NCBI GenBank assembly: GCA_022821495.1
Contig: JAJEDN010000061.1
Coordinates: 1 to 64,000, forward strand
Reading direction: 5' to 3'
Length of the DNA: 64,000 bases
Source of the DNA: Candidatus Poribacteria bacterium
Lineage (GTDB): Bacteria; Poribacteria; WGA-4E; WGA-3G
Shown here: positions 52,616 through 61,221 of the stretch, piece after piece
How positions within the stretch are numbered: the first letter of the stretch is position 1
How the letters are laid out: each line of letters opens with the position of its first letter
Translations under genes and position numbers: made by a program
The notes under the pieces: generated by a model
What the model saw: the letters and a program-made list of their open reading frames with translations, nothing else
Told to the model about the DNA's origin: nothing
Database searches by the model: none

Positions 52616-53437
52616 ATGAAACTTTCACTTTCTGTACGTGTTGCAGAAACAGCATCGAAAAAAGATGCTACACACACTTTCGCACAACTGACAGAACTCG
52701 CTGCAGAACTCGGCTACGAAGCAGTCTGCATGCGCGCCTCCCAAGTCGGTATCCATTCACCTTTAGAGCAGATTACTGCTGCTCGCAAACAGGCGGACTC
52801 GCTCAACTTGAAGGTCTCTATGATCACTGGCGATTTCCCTGTCCCGCTTAACAACGCACAAGGACCGGACGGTCTTCGCAATATCACCCCTTATCTCGAC
52901 TTAACCGAGCTGCTCGGCGCAGACCTTATCCGTATTGCAATGAAAGTTGAAGAAGATATTCTGTGGGCACAACGCGCTTCCGATGAAGCCGCTGAACGTG
53001 GTATCCGACTCGCGCATCAGTCGCATACGCAGAGTCTTTTTGAGACGGTGGAGGGTTCGGTTGAGGTCTTGAAACGCGTCGGCAGAAAGAATTTCGGGAT
53101 TATCTATGAACCCGCCAACCTCGACCTCTGTGCACAAGATTACGGTGTTGAGACACTCAAACGGTTTTCGCCGTATCTTTTCAATGTTTATCTCCAGAAC
53201 CATATCCGCCGACCCGAAGGGCAGACGCGGCTTCTGACGTGGATTCAGGGGGAAGTCCCGCACGATCCGATCCGTCTACAAGACGAAGGTGGCATTGATT
53301 TTCCGCTGGTATTTGAAGGGCTGGAAGCGATCGGTTACGATAAGTACGTAACAGTGCATCAGGCGTTCCGTGAGATTATGGAGCCAGAAGACGCAGCGGA
53401 ACAGAGTTATACTTATCTGAAACCGTTTTGCGGATAG
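52616..53437 (+). CDS. Sugar phosphate isomerase/epimerase-like TIM-barrel protein
   Basis: 273 residues of the xylose isomerase-like (AP endonuclease 2) barrel family. Metal-site regions are visible as LAHQSHTQS, FGIIYEPANLDLC, VYLQNHIR and a late glutamate in the LVFEGLEAIGY/TVHQAF segment. Members isomerise or epimerise sugars and inositols; the substrate is unknown. The ATG at 52616 is the start because the ribosome-binding site aagga is ten bases upstream and the longer frame has no family resemblance. The sulfatase gene starts 23 bp downstream, suggesting work on sulfated sugars. Confidence 0.78.
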   Translation: MKLSLSVRVAETASKKDATHTFAQLTELAAELGYEAVCMRASQVGIHSPLEQITAARKQADSLNLKVSMITGDFPVPLNNAQGPDGLRNITPYLDLTELLGADLIRIAMKVEEDILWAQRASDEAAERGIRLAHQSHTQSLFETVEGSVEVLKRVGRKNFGIIYEPANLDLCAQDYGVETLKRFSPYLFNVYLQNHIRRPEGQTRLLTWIQGEVPHDPIRLQDEGGIDFPLVFEGLEAIGYDKYVTVHQAFREIMEPEDAAEQSYTYLKPFCG

Positions 53438-53460
53438 AGAGAGGAAGTGTCTTTAGCACT

Positions 53461-54975
53461 ATGAGCAAGCAACAACCGAATATCCTCATTGTTACGACCG
53501 ACCAGCAGCGGACAGATAGCCTCAGCTGCTATGGATCAACGTTTACGGATACACCGCATCTTGATAAGTTCGCATCTGAAGGTGTCTGTTTCGAGCGAGC
53601 ATATTGTGCGAATCCTGTGTGTACCCCCGCCCGTGCCTCACTCTTTTCAGGGCGATATGTGAGTCGCCACGGCGCATGGAATGTCGGTATGAACGTTCCT
53701 GAAGACGAAACCCTGCTTTCACATCGACTTGGCGCGGTTGGGTATCGCACCCACTATATCGGCAAAGCGCATTTCCAACCCTTCGGTGCCTCCGCTGAAA
53801 AGTCTGTTGAAGTGCTTGGCAATACAACACGCTACCCAGATTTCCAAGGTCCCTACTACGGCTTTGAAACAGTCGAATTGGCACTTGGACACGCAACTTA
53901 TGGTATCGCTGGGCATTACGGCGAATGGGTGCGTTCACAGGTCTCTGAAGAGACGTTCGAGAGTTATAGTAAAGCGACACGCCTTAGCGAAAGGGGTTTT
54001 GGCGGTGAGGCTTACGATTGGGATATACCGCTGAAGTATCATAACAGTGTTTGGACGGCGGATCGGACGATAGATTTTCTGTCAAACCGTGATACCACGC
54101 AACCGTTCCTGTTGGCAGTCGGTTTCCAAGACCCGCATCATCCACACTGCGTCCCCACTGAATTTGAGGCGCGTGTTGATGCTTCACAGGTCCCACTACC
54201 GGACTTCGTTGAAGGCGAGTTAGACGATAAACCGCCACATTTCTTGGAGGCACGACGTGGCGAACTTGAAAAATCGGAGATCCGAGGAACCTATGCGATC
54301 GCAGGACAGGGGGGCGGTGCCGACTACCGTCAGGTGTCGGACGAAGATGCACGGCTCGGTAGGGCGTATTACTACAATATGGTGAAGATTATTGATCAGC
54401 AGATGCACCGGATTCTGGAGTGTCTGGATACGCGTGGGTTGACAGAAAATACGTTAGTGCTTTTTACGACCGATCACGGCGAACTGCTTGGTGATCACGG
54501 ACTCTGGATGAAGGGACCGTTCCATTATGAACAACTTGTCCGTGTGCCGACGTTGATGCGGTTTCCTGAAGCGATTCCAGCAGGACAACGCACACAAGCA
54601 CTGTTCAGCCACGTCGATATTGTGCCGACAGTCTTGTCTGCGATTGGATTGCCGATCCCGTCAGATACAGATGGTGTAGACGCAATGCCGATGCTTACGG
54701 GTGAAACAGCATCTGTTCGTGATGATGTGCTGGTTGAGTGTGTGGACGATCCAAGGGGTTTGCGGCTCAAAACGGTCGTAACCGATACGCGGAAGTTGAC
54801 TTGGTATTGTGGGCACGCCTACGGTGAACTCTACGATTTGGAAAGAGATCCTGGTGAGCGGGAGAATTTGTGGGATAATGCGACATACGCCGACGATAAA
54901 GGAACTCTCATGCGTCGGATCCTTGAAACAATGGAGCCTTTAGAGAAGCGGGTCGAGCGATTGTCGTACGCGTAA
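53461..54975 (+). CDS. Sulfatase (formylglycine-dependent)
   Basis: 504 residues from ATG 53461. The modification motif is C54-T-P-A-R58 (CTPARASLFSGR), where cysteine is converted to formylglycine; the metal aspartate is in VTTDQQR (D14), and the C-terminal metal site is TTDHGELLGDHG. It hydrolyses sulfate esters, probably from a polysaccharide or its fragments. No signal peptide is evident, so it may act inside the cell on imported sugars. It lies 23 bp after the sugar isomerase gene. A formylglycine-generating enzyme or anaerobic maturase must be encoded elsewhere. Confidence 0.92.
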   Translation: MSKQQPNILIVTTDQQRTDSLSCYGSTFTDTPHLDKFASEGVCFERAYCANPVCTPARASLFSGRYVSRHGAWNVGMNVPEDETLLSHRLGAVGYRTHYIGKAHFQPFGASAEKSVEVLGNTTRYPDFQGPYYGFETVELALGHATYGIAGHYGEWVRSQVSEETFESYSKATRLSERGFGGEAYDWDIPLKYHNSVWTADRTIDFLSNRDTTQPFLLAVGFQDPHHPHCVPTEFEARVDASQVPLPDFVEGELDDKPPHFLEARRGELEKSEIRGTYAIAGQGGGADYRQVSDEDARLGRAYYYNMVKIIDQQMHRILECLDTRGLTENTLVLFTTDHGELLGDHGLWMKGPFHYEQLVRVPTLMRFPEAIPAGQRTQALFSHVDIVPTVLSAIGLPIPSDTDGVDAMPMLTGETASVRDDVLVECVDDPRGLRLKTVVTDTRKLTWYCGHAYGELYDLERDPGERENLWDNATYADDKGTLMRRILETMEPLEKRVERLSYA

Positions 54976-54989
54976 AACAGGGGTGCTAA

Positions 54990-55175
54990 TTATGGATGTG
55001 GAATTCCTAAATCGGAGCAGATTTTCCTTGCTAAAAACGCGTTTACTTCTCTATGACGTGGAATAGGAGCACTTTTCCGAGTCCTGCGATTAACGTAGAT
55101 AGTGTGGTTACCACCTTCTCGGAGGAATTCACAACCATTCTTTTCAAGGTGCCGGATGAGTTCACGTCTTTTCAT
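54990..55175 (-). CDS. hicA: HicA-type toxin (mRNA interferase)
   Basis: 61 residues with the double-stranded RNA-binding-like HicA fold: MKRRELIRHLEKNGCEFLRE, the GGNHTIYVN strand with the catalytic histidine, and PIPRHREVNAFLARKI. It cleaves mRNA when free of its antitoxin. It overlaps the antitoxin gene by 4 bp and is downstream of it, the reverse of the commonest hicA-hicB order but also known. Convergent with the sulfatase gene (14-bp gap). Confidence 0.85.
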   Translation of the reverse strand: MKRRELIRHLEKNGCEFLREGGNHTIYVNRRTRKSAPIPRHREVNAFLARKICSDLGIPHP

Positions 55176-55390
55176 AAGCGGACAAAGATCGGTTCGCGAA
55201 TGACCTCTTCTAATTCCGCAATGTACTCTTCAGCAAGTGCCCGGTTTGCCTTGAGTGTTAGTTGGATTGCCTCGTGAAGATTTGCTCGGGTCTCTTCAAG
55301 TGTTTTTCCTTGTGTATTGGCTCCAGGTAATTCTTCAACAAATCCAATGTAACCTTCTGGCACTTTTTTAAAAACAGCGTTGAATTGCAT
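55172..55390 (-). CDS. hicB: HicB-family antitoxin
   Basis: 72 residues. The partial RNase H-like fold of HicB is seen in YIGFVEELPGANTQGKTLEETRANL. It has no C-terminal DNA-binding helix-turn-helix, so autoregulation may be weak or involve the complex. The DNA upstream (55391-55654) is the divergent promoter region shared with the glycosyltransferase gene. It neutralises HicA by direct binding. Confidence 0.85.
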   Translation of the reverse strand: MQFNAVFKKVPEGYIGFVEELPGANTQGKTLEETRANLHEAIQLTLKANRALAEEYIAELEEVIREPIFVRL

Positions 55391-55654
55391 CTAAAACTCC
55401 CGTTTAATGCGTCTGTTAACCTTATTGTAAGCGTTAGAATCCGATAGATATACTCTACCACGTAAATGCCGACTCCGTCAAGTATTTATAAACACATCGC
55501 AGTGCCATTCAATCTGGCTTGTGCTGTTTTTAAACTTGCTTTTAAAAAAAAGATAGGGTATCATTTAGTCGGAAGAGATTGATTGTGTCCAGTTTCGCTT
55601 GACTCTATCAGATCCTACGCTGAAGCGGTGGGAACAAACATTGGGGGCATCCAG

Positions 55655-56428
55655 ATGGAGCCTACGCTATCCATTGTGATTCCGATTTACAACGAGGTTG
55701 CAAGCCTAAGAAAACTTTTGCAACAGGTTGTCAATGTTCAAATCGGGATCAAAAAAGAATTGATCCTCGTTGATGACTTCTCAACAGATGGCACGCGCGA
55801 TATTTTAGCGGAAATTGAAGGTATCGCAGATATCTCAAACGGAATACGCAGCTTCCTCGAAGTAACTGAGATGCCGATAGACAGCGATGCGGAAAGCAGA
55901 GACGATATCTCAATAAAAATCTTTTATCACGATGTGAATAAGGGCAAAGGCGCGACACTCCGTACCGGGTTTCAACATATCACCGGCGAAATTACTATCA
56001 TCCAAGATGCCGATCTGGAATATGACCCGCAAGATTATCCGAAGTTGCTGAAGCCTATCTTAGATGATGAAGCCGATGTGGTATACGGTTCTCGGTTTAT
56101 GAAAGGTAAGCAGGCAGGATTATTGCGGAGTTACCTCGCAAACCAATTTCTCACAACCCTCGCAAATATCGTTAACGGCACACAACTCACCGATATGGAA
56201 ACCTGCTATAAGGTGATCCGGACATCAATCCTAAAGGAGATTTCGCTCTACTCGGACAGGTTCGGTTTTGAACCGGAAATTACAGCGAAACTCGCTAAAC
56301 GAAAATGTAAAATCGTTGAGGTCCCTATCTCCTATCACGGCAGAGATTATGGTGAAGGGAAAACCGTGAGTTGGAAAGACGGTATCGCTGCTATCTTTCA
56401 CATTCTCCGTTTCCGATTCTTTTCATAG
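55655..56428 (+). CDS. GT2 glycosyltransferase (dolichyl-phosphate mannose synthase-like)
   Basis: 257 residues from ATG 55655 (ggggg just upstream). GT-A fold: LSIVIPIYNEVASLRKLL, ILVDDFSTDGT, and the metal-binding DADLEYDP. The KGKGATLRTGF segment and MKGKQAGLLRSYLAN are typical of polyprenyl-phosphate sugar transferases. Compared with most members there is a longer loop after DDFSTDGT (about 55-85). The protein has no membrane helices. The RecQ gene follows after 24 bp. Confidence 0.86.
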   Translation: MEPTLSIVIPIYNEVASLRKLLQQVVNVQIGIKKELILVDDFSTDGTRDILAEIEGIADISNGIRSFLEVTEMPIDSDAESRDDISIKIFYHDVNKGKGATLRTGFQHITGEITIIQDADLEYDPQDYPKLLKPILDDEADVVYGSRFMKGKQAGLLRSYLANQFLTTLANIVNGTQLTDMETCYKVIRTSILKEISLYSDRFGFEPEITAKLAKRKCKIVEVPISYHGRDYGEGKTVSWKDGIAAIFHILRFRFFS

Positions 56429-56452
56429 ACACCTAACAGACCACGTAAAAAC

Positions 56453-58264
56453 ATGCAAAATTTGCAGGATTTGCTTAAAAAGGTAGATGCCCTTCTGGAT
56501 TCGGTTGATGTGGAGAAACCGCTCCAAGATTGCGAACTGCCGACGGATCAATTTCTGACAGCACTCGAAACCTACTTCGGCTATAATACCTTTCGTAAGG
56601 GACAACGCGAGATTGTAGAATCAATTTTAGATGGCAAAAACGTGTTCGCTGTATTCCCAACTGGACACGGGAAATCGTTGTGTTACCAACTCCCTGCCTT
56701 GATGCTTAACGGCATAACAGTCGTAATCTCACCGCTCATTTCGTTGATGAAGGATCAAGTCGATGCTTTACGTGAACAAGGCATTGATTCGGTCGCGCTT
56801 ATAAACAGCACACTCACATGGGAAGAATACCAAAATACATTAGCGCGTCTGCGGCGAGATGAGATTAAACTGCTCTACGTCTCTCCAGAACGTCTCCGAA
56901 GCCGCCGGTTTTTGGACATACTCAACGCTTTCCGTATCTCGTTGTTCGTTATAGATGAAGCGCACTGCATCTCGCAGTGGGGGCACGATTTTCGCCCGGC
57001 TTACCTGTCGCTTAGGGATACGATTGATGCGCTCCAGCCGCGTGTGATCGCACTTTTCACAGCAACGGCACCACCAGAAATCCAAAAAGATATCCTCAAT
57101 GTTTTAAACATACCGGATCCCCTCATTCTTACACAAGGGATTGAACGTCCTAATTTGAAATTGAGCGTCCAGCACAACGAAAACGACGCGGAAAAGTATA
57201 AACAACTCATAGAGTTTCTTGCACAGCAAGAAGAAACATCTCTCGAAACCTCGGGTGCTCAATCGAAAAACGGGATTATCTACGCTGGACGGCGGCGCGA
57301 CACCGAAGAGATCGCAGATTTTCTCCAAAGGCTTGGATTCCGAGCAGATTTCTATCACGCCGGACTCGAACCCCATGAACGTAAGCGCGTGCAAGAAGCC
57401 TTTTTTGACAATACTGAGAACGGCTTAGACATTGTCGTCGCCACGAAGGCTTTCGGCATGGGCATTGATAAACCAGATATCCGATACATTGTGCATTGGA
57501 CGCTCACTGGGACCCTTGAAGAATACTGCCAGGAATTTGGCAGGGCAGGGAGAGATGGAGAGGACGCACGCTGTGTGATGCTTTTCTGTCACGACGATCG
57601 CGGATTGCACGAATGGTTTATTAGAGAGAGCACACCGGATAAGCAATTTTTGCTTAAACTCTTAAAGGTCATTGAGAATTTCAGGGGTAGCAACAACTAT
57701 CGGGCAATCTCTAACGAGGAACTGGAATGGATGAGTGGGGGCAACCCGACAAAGACACTTGTGAGCCTCAGTTATCTCGAAAAACTCGGATTTTTGAAGC
57801 GGTGGTATAATGTCCCCTCTCAACTCTCAGTGAGATTCTATGAATTCTGGATTGAAGCACCTGAACCGACAGACGCAGCACAGCGCGAACTCCTCCGAAA
57901 ATTGCGGAGCGGCGTAAAAACGATTCTGGAACTCTGTGAAATCGTTGCGCAAAACCCGAAGACAATAATGGAGGACCTCGCTGAACTACAAAGCGACGGT
58001 TATATTCAGTACTGGGGACAGGAGGACCTATTACTCATTGAGCTGCTTGAGGACAGTCAAATGCTCAGTACGCTGACAGATGAACAGATTGAAGTCGGTG
58101 ACTATGTCCGCCGAAAAAAGAGTCAGATTGATCAGATGATCGTTTATGCGTTAGATACCACCTGCCGGATGCGCGTGATTCGAGACTATTTCGATGAATC
58201 TGTTGATGAAAGTTACCGATGCGGCACCTGTGATTTGTGTCAAGCGCGAGCCGTTAGTGATTAG
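56453..58264 (+). CDS. recQ: RecQ-type DNA helicase
   Basis: 603 residues. SF2 helicase with Walker A PTGHGKS (69-75; usually PTGGGKS), DEAH at 168-171, the aromatic-rich loop QWGHDFRP, and motif VI GRAGRDG. The zinc-binding segment is at the very end: a cysteine in TCRMR, then YRCGTCDLC. A partial winged-helix region precedes it and there is no HRDC domain, so it is a short RecQ. It unwinds forked and recombination DNA during repair. It has a ~35-residue N-terminal extension. Confidence 0.9.
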   Translation: MQNLQDLLKKVDALLDSVDVEKPLQDCELPTDQFLTALETYFGYNTFRKGQREIVESILDGKNVFAVFPTGHGKSLCYQLPALMLNGITVVISPLISLMKDQVDALREQGIDSVALINSTLTWEEYQNTLARLRRDEIKLLYVSPERLRSRRFLDILNAFRISLFVIDEAHCISQWGHDFRPAYLSLRDTIDALQPRVIALFTATAPPEIQKDILNVLNIPDPLILTQGIERPNLKLSVQHNENDAEKYKQLIEFLAQQEETSLETSGAQSKNGIIYAGRRRDTEEIADFLQRLGFRADFYHAGLEPHERKRVQEAFFDNTENGLDIVVATKAFGMGIDKPDIRYIVHWTLTGTLEEYCQEFGRAGRDGEDARCVMLFCHDDRGLHEWFIRESTPDKQFLLKLLKVIENFRGSNNYRAISNEELEWMSGGNPTKTLVSLSYLEKLGFLKRWYNVPSQLSVRFYEFWIEAPEPTDAAQRELLRKLRSGVKTILELCEIVAQNPKTIMEDLAELQSDGYIQYWGQEDLLLIELLEDSQMLSTLTDEQIEVGDYVRRKKSQIDQMIVYALDTTCRMRVIRDYFDESVDESYRCGTCDLCQARAVSD

Positions 58265-58286
58265 CGAAATAGCCATGAATTCGTGT

Positions 58287-59552
58287 TTAATTTTCGGTGC
58301 GGAGTGCGTCGATCGGTGTAAGCCGCGCGGCTTGCATCGCGGGATAGACCCCGAAACTGACCCCCATAAAGAGAGAAAAAACAAGAGCAATGAGGACCCA
58401 GTGCAAAGAGAGCACAACGGGCCATTCCGGCACAATCGGCACGATGCGCACAGCGAGTCGCGCCATCCCGTGCGCTGCCACCCAACCGCCTGCGATGCCG
58501 AGTATTCCACCACAGAAACAGAGACACACTGCCTCTGTCAAGAATTGATAGAAAACGTGAATCCGTTTCGCACCTACAGATTTCCGCAAACCGATCTCCC
58601 GCGTCTTCTCACCGACGGAGACGAGGCATATATTCATAATGCCGATACCGCTCACAAACAGCGAAAACCCTGCGATACTCCCCAAAGCGATTTTTATCAC
58701 GCGTTGGATATGCTCCAGCCGTTTCACGCCGCCTGTGGGGACCCAATGGCGGACGAAATCGTCTCTGTTCCTGTGTTTTTTGCGAATTATAGCACGTGCT
58801 GAGGCAAGAATTGCCGATTTATCTACATCTTTCTCGGTGAAAATCGTAATACGTTCTATGTAGTCGTAGCCCGAAATCCGCTGTTGGTGTGTTGTCAACG
58901 GCACACAGATGACATCATCAAGTGACCATGTGGAGTCAAAACCCCTGCCCTTTACTGCCATCACGCCTACAACACGCGCCCGCATAGATGCTTGTCGCCA
59001 ATAGTGATACTTAATCTTCACCTCTTTTCCAATTGCGGATGTCTCTCCGAACAATTCAGCAGCAACGTTGTTACCCAAGACACAGACTTGTAATGCTTCC
59101 GTCACATCGTTTTGGGCGATGAACCTACCTTCGAGAACGTTCCAGTGCATACCGAGGGCATAGTCTGCTGTTACGCCTTCCAGAATAGGTCGAGCCTGAC
59201 TGCCGTCGCCGCTGATAGCGAGGATACGGTAGCGTTCATTTTTGGGCAAAACATATCGGATATTGGGTATTTCGGCTTCAATCGCAAGCGCGTCTTCAAG
59301 TTTGAGACGTTCACTTATCCAGTGCCAACGTCCTCTTCTGTAGTACCCGTAGTTGTTTCGCAATTGCACTTGGTCAACCCCGCCGAGCGTTTCGATCCCA
59401 TCAGAGATAATCTTTTTCGCACCGTCACCGATAGCCATCATACACAATACACTGGCGATCCCGATGAAGATACCGAGAATGGATAACCCAGCACGGAGTC
59501 GATTTTGAGTTAGGTGCGCAATACCCGCAGCAATGGCATCACTTAGTTTCAT
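58287..59552 (-). CDS. MacB-type ABC transporter permease (FtsX family)
   Basis: 421 residues. One transmembrane helix near the N terminus (about 22-44), a large periplasmic MacB_PCD domain (45-285), then three helices forming the FtsX domain (about 290-410) with EKTREIGLRKSVGAK in the cytoplasmic loop. Such permeases couple an ATPase to periplasmic partners in lipoprotein, peptide or drug transport. The ATPase gene is not adjacent on this strand; the 263-bp gap upstream (59553-59815) holds no gene. Confidence 0.86.
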   Translation of the reverse strand: MKLSDAIAAGIAHLTQNRLRAGLSILGIFIGIASVLCMMAIGDGAKKIISDGIETLGGVDQVQLRNNYGYYRRGRWHWISERLKLEDALAIEAEIPNIRYVLPKNERYRILAISGDGSQARPILEGVTADYALGMHWNVLEGRFIAQNDVTEALQVCVLGNNVAAELFGETSAIGKEVKIKYHYWRQASMRARVVGVMAVKGRGFDSTWSLDDVICVPLTTHQQRISGYDYIERITIFTEKDVDKSAILASARAIIRKKHRNRDDFVRHWVPTGGVKRLEHIQRVIKIALGSIAGFSLFVSGIGIMNICLVSVGEKTREIGLRKSVGAKRIHVFYQFLTEAVCLCFCGGILGIAGGWVAAHGMARLAVRIVPIVPEWPVVLSLHWVLIALVFSLFMGVSFGVYPAMQAARLTPIDALRTEN

Positions 59553-59815
59553 TGTATTCGCAGTTCCAAGCGTGTAGTGTCCGTTTTTTAAGAAACGCGG
59601 TTAAAGATAAGATTAGAGAAATAGGAAAGATGGATGTTTATAGACGGATTCCACTTATACGTATATATGGATGCACTTTTAACGGGGTAAGTATTAGACT
59701 TTAATCGTTCATTATAAAGAGGCGGATTTCTGATCAATAGGTTTAAAAAATGCAGAGAATAAGATCGTTACAAATCGGCTCGATGTTAGAAAGGGGAAAA
59801 TGGATGCAAACGACT

Positions 59816-61126
59816 TTAGATTTCAGATTGATCCACAGGGTCAGCGGAACCGAGGGTGCTGAGTGCCTCTGCGTAGATTTGTCGAAGCGGGACGTTGTGT
59901 TGTTCGGCGAGGCGTTTGCAGTCCTCATATTCAGGGACGGTCTTGATGAGCGTACCGTTGAGATACCCGCGTTTCACTTGAATCGCGCCCCACTGCGTTT
60001 CGATTTGGACAAAATCACGACGCAGTTTGATCCGGTCAGCGGAAGAAAGTCTAACGCCGAAAGTCGTGGTTTCCGTGAGCAGGAGTTCGATGAGTTTATC
60101 CCGCTGCTCAGTAGGACAAAGCACAGTAATTTGTGTTGCGGGTCTGCCTTTCTTCATAAAGATGGGGATGAGAAAGACATCAAGCGCGCCGTGTTCAAAG
60201 AGTTGGGAGGTAACGTAGCCAGTAATCTCCGGTGACATATCGTCCACGTTGGTTTCGATAATCTCAACACTATCGGTTTCAGCGTGGTGGTGCGTCATCT
60301 TTGAACTGAGTTCCGACGTTTTTTCACCGAGACAGAGACGAAGGAGGTTTGGGCGCTGTTCAAGGTCGCGGGTGCCGGCACCGTATCCAACGCGGTCAAG
60401 CCGCATCTGTGGCATCACCCCGAATTCCTGTGATAACGTCGTAATGAGTGCGGCACCGGTCGGCGTGACCAATTCCTTTGGAATATCGGTTTGATGGATC
60501 GGTACGCCTCGCAGAAGCTCCATCGTGCCGGGGACAGGGACAGGCATGAGTCCGTGTGCGCATCGGACAAAGCCCCTACCAAGAGAAAGCGGGGACGCAT
60601 ACACAGCATCAACATTTAGATGCGCCAGACCGATGACGGACCCGACGATGTCCACAATGGAATCGATCCCGCTGACTTCGTGGAGGTGAACCTTGGCTTT
60701 CGTTGTATTGTGAACCTTTGCCTCCGCCTCCGCGAGCCGGTCAAAGACGCGTTTCGCTGTATCCCGAATCTCCGTATCCAAATGGCTGTCGTCAAGCAAC
60801 TTGAAAATATCAGAAAGGTGGCGACTCGGTCCGTGCTCGTGATCGTGCTCGTGTGAATGTTCGTGTGTGTGCGTATGAGGGTGTTCGTGCGTTTCTTCCA
60901 CGTGTGAAGAAGTATGTGCTGGATGGACTTCTACAATCGCGCGCGTGCCGGTGATGCCGTGTTTCACGGATTTTTCAAAATGTAGACTGAACTCTGCCTC
61001 AAGTTTGAGTGTCGCCAACCCATCTGTGAGTATTTCCGGGGGTACACCGGCATCAACAAGCGCGCCGAGTGTCATATCGCCACTGATACCTGAAAAACAG
61101 TCGAAATACGCAATCTTCAAGGGCAT
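59816..61126 (-). CDS. larC: Nickel-pincer cofactor biosynthesis protein
   Basis: 436 residues. Starts MPLKIAYFDCFSGISGDMTLGAL, the signature of the DUF111/LarC family that inserts nickel into the pincer cofactor used by lactate racemase. A histidine-rich stretch (HEHPHTHTHEHSHEHDHEHG, roughly residues 75-95) fits nickel binding. The TPTGAALITTL and ETNVDDMSPE segments are also family-typical. ATG 61126 is chosen because aaaggag lies directly upstream. The LarA-like gene at 50303 may supply the client enzyme. Confidence 0.9.
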   Translation of the reverse strand: MPLKIAYFDCFSGISGDMTLGALVDAGVPPEILTDGLATLKLEAEFSLHFEKSVKHGITGTRAIVEVHPAHTSSHVEETHEHPHTHTHEHSHEHDHEHGPSRHLSDIFKLLDDSHLDTEIRDTAKRVFDRLAEAEAKVHNTTKAKVHLHEVSGIDSIVDIVGSVIGLAHLNVDAVYASPLSLGRGFVRCAHGLMPVPVPGTMELLRGVPIHQTDIPKELVTPTGAALITTLSQEFGVMPQMRLDRVGYGAGTRDLEQRPNLLRLCLGEKTSELSSKMTHHHAETDSVEIIETNVDDMSPEITGYVTSQLFEHGALDVFLIPIFMKKGRPATQITVLCPTEQRDKLIELLLTETTTFGVRLSSADRIKLRRDFVQIETQWGAIQVKRGYLNGTLIKTVPEYEDCKRLAEQHNVPLRQIYAEALSTLGSADPVDQSEI

Positions 61127-61155
61127 ACTCCTTTGGCTTTTTGGCGTAACATTAT

Positions 61156-61178
61156 GAAGGCACACACCGTGTGCCTTC
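61156..61178 (-). terminator. Perfect 10-bp hairpin after the sigma factor gene
   Basis: GAAGGCACAC (61156-61165), loop acc, GTGTGCCTTC (61169-61178). It lies between the sigma gene stop and the larC start, both on the minus strand. Only a weak T tail. Confidence 0.55.
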
Positions 61179-61221
61179 CATTCCGTCTACAGTTGGATTT
61201 TTATCATCAAACTGGTGTTGT

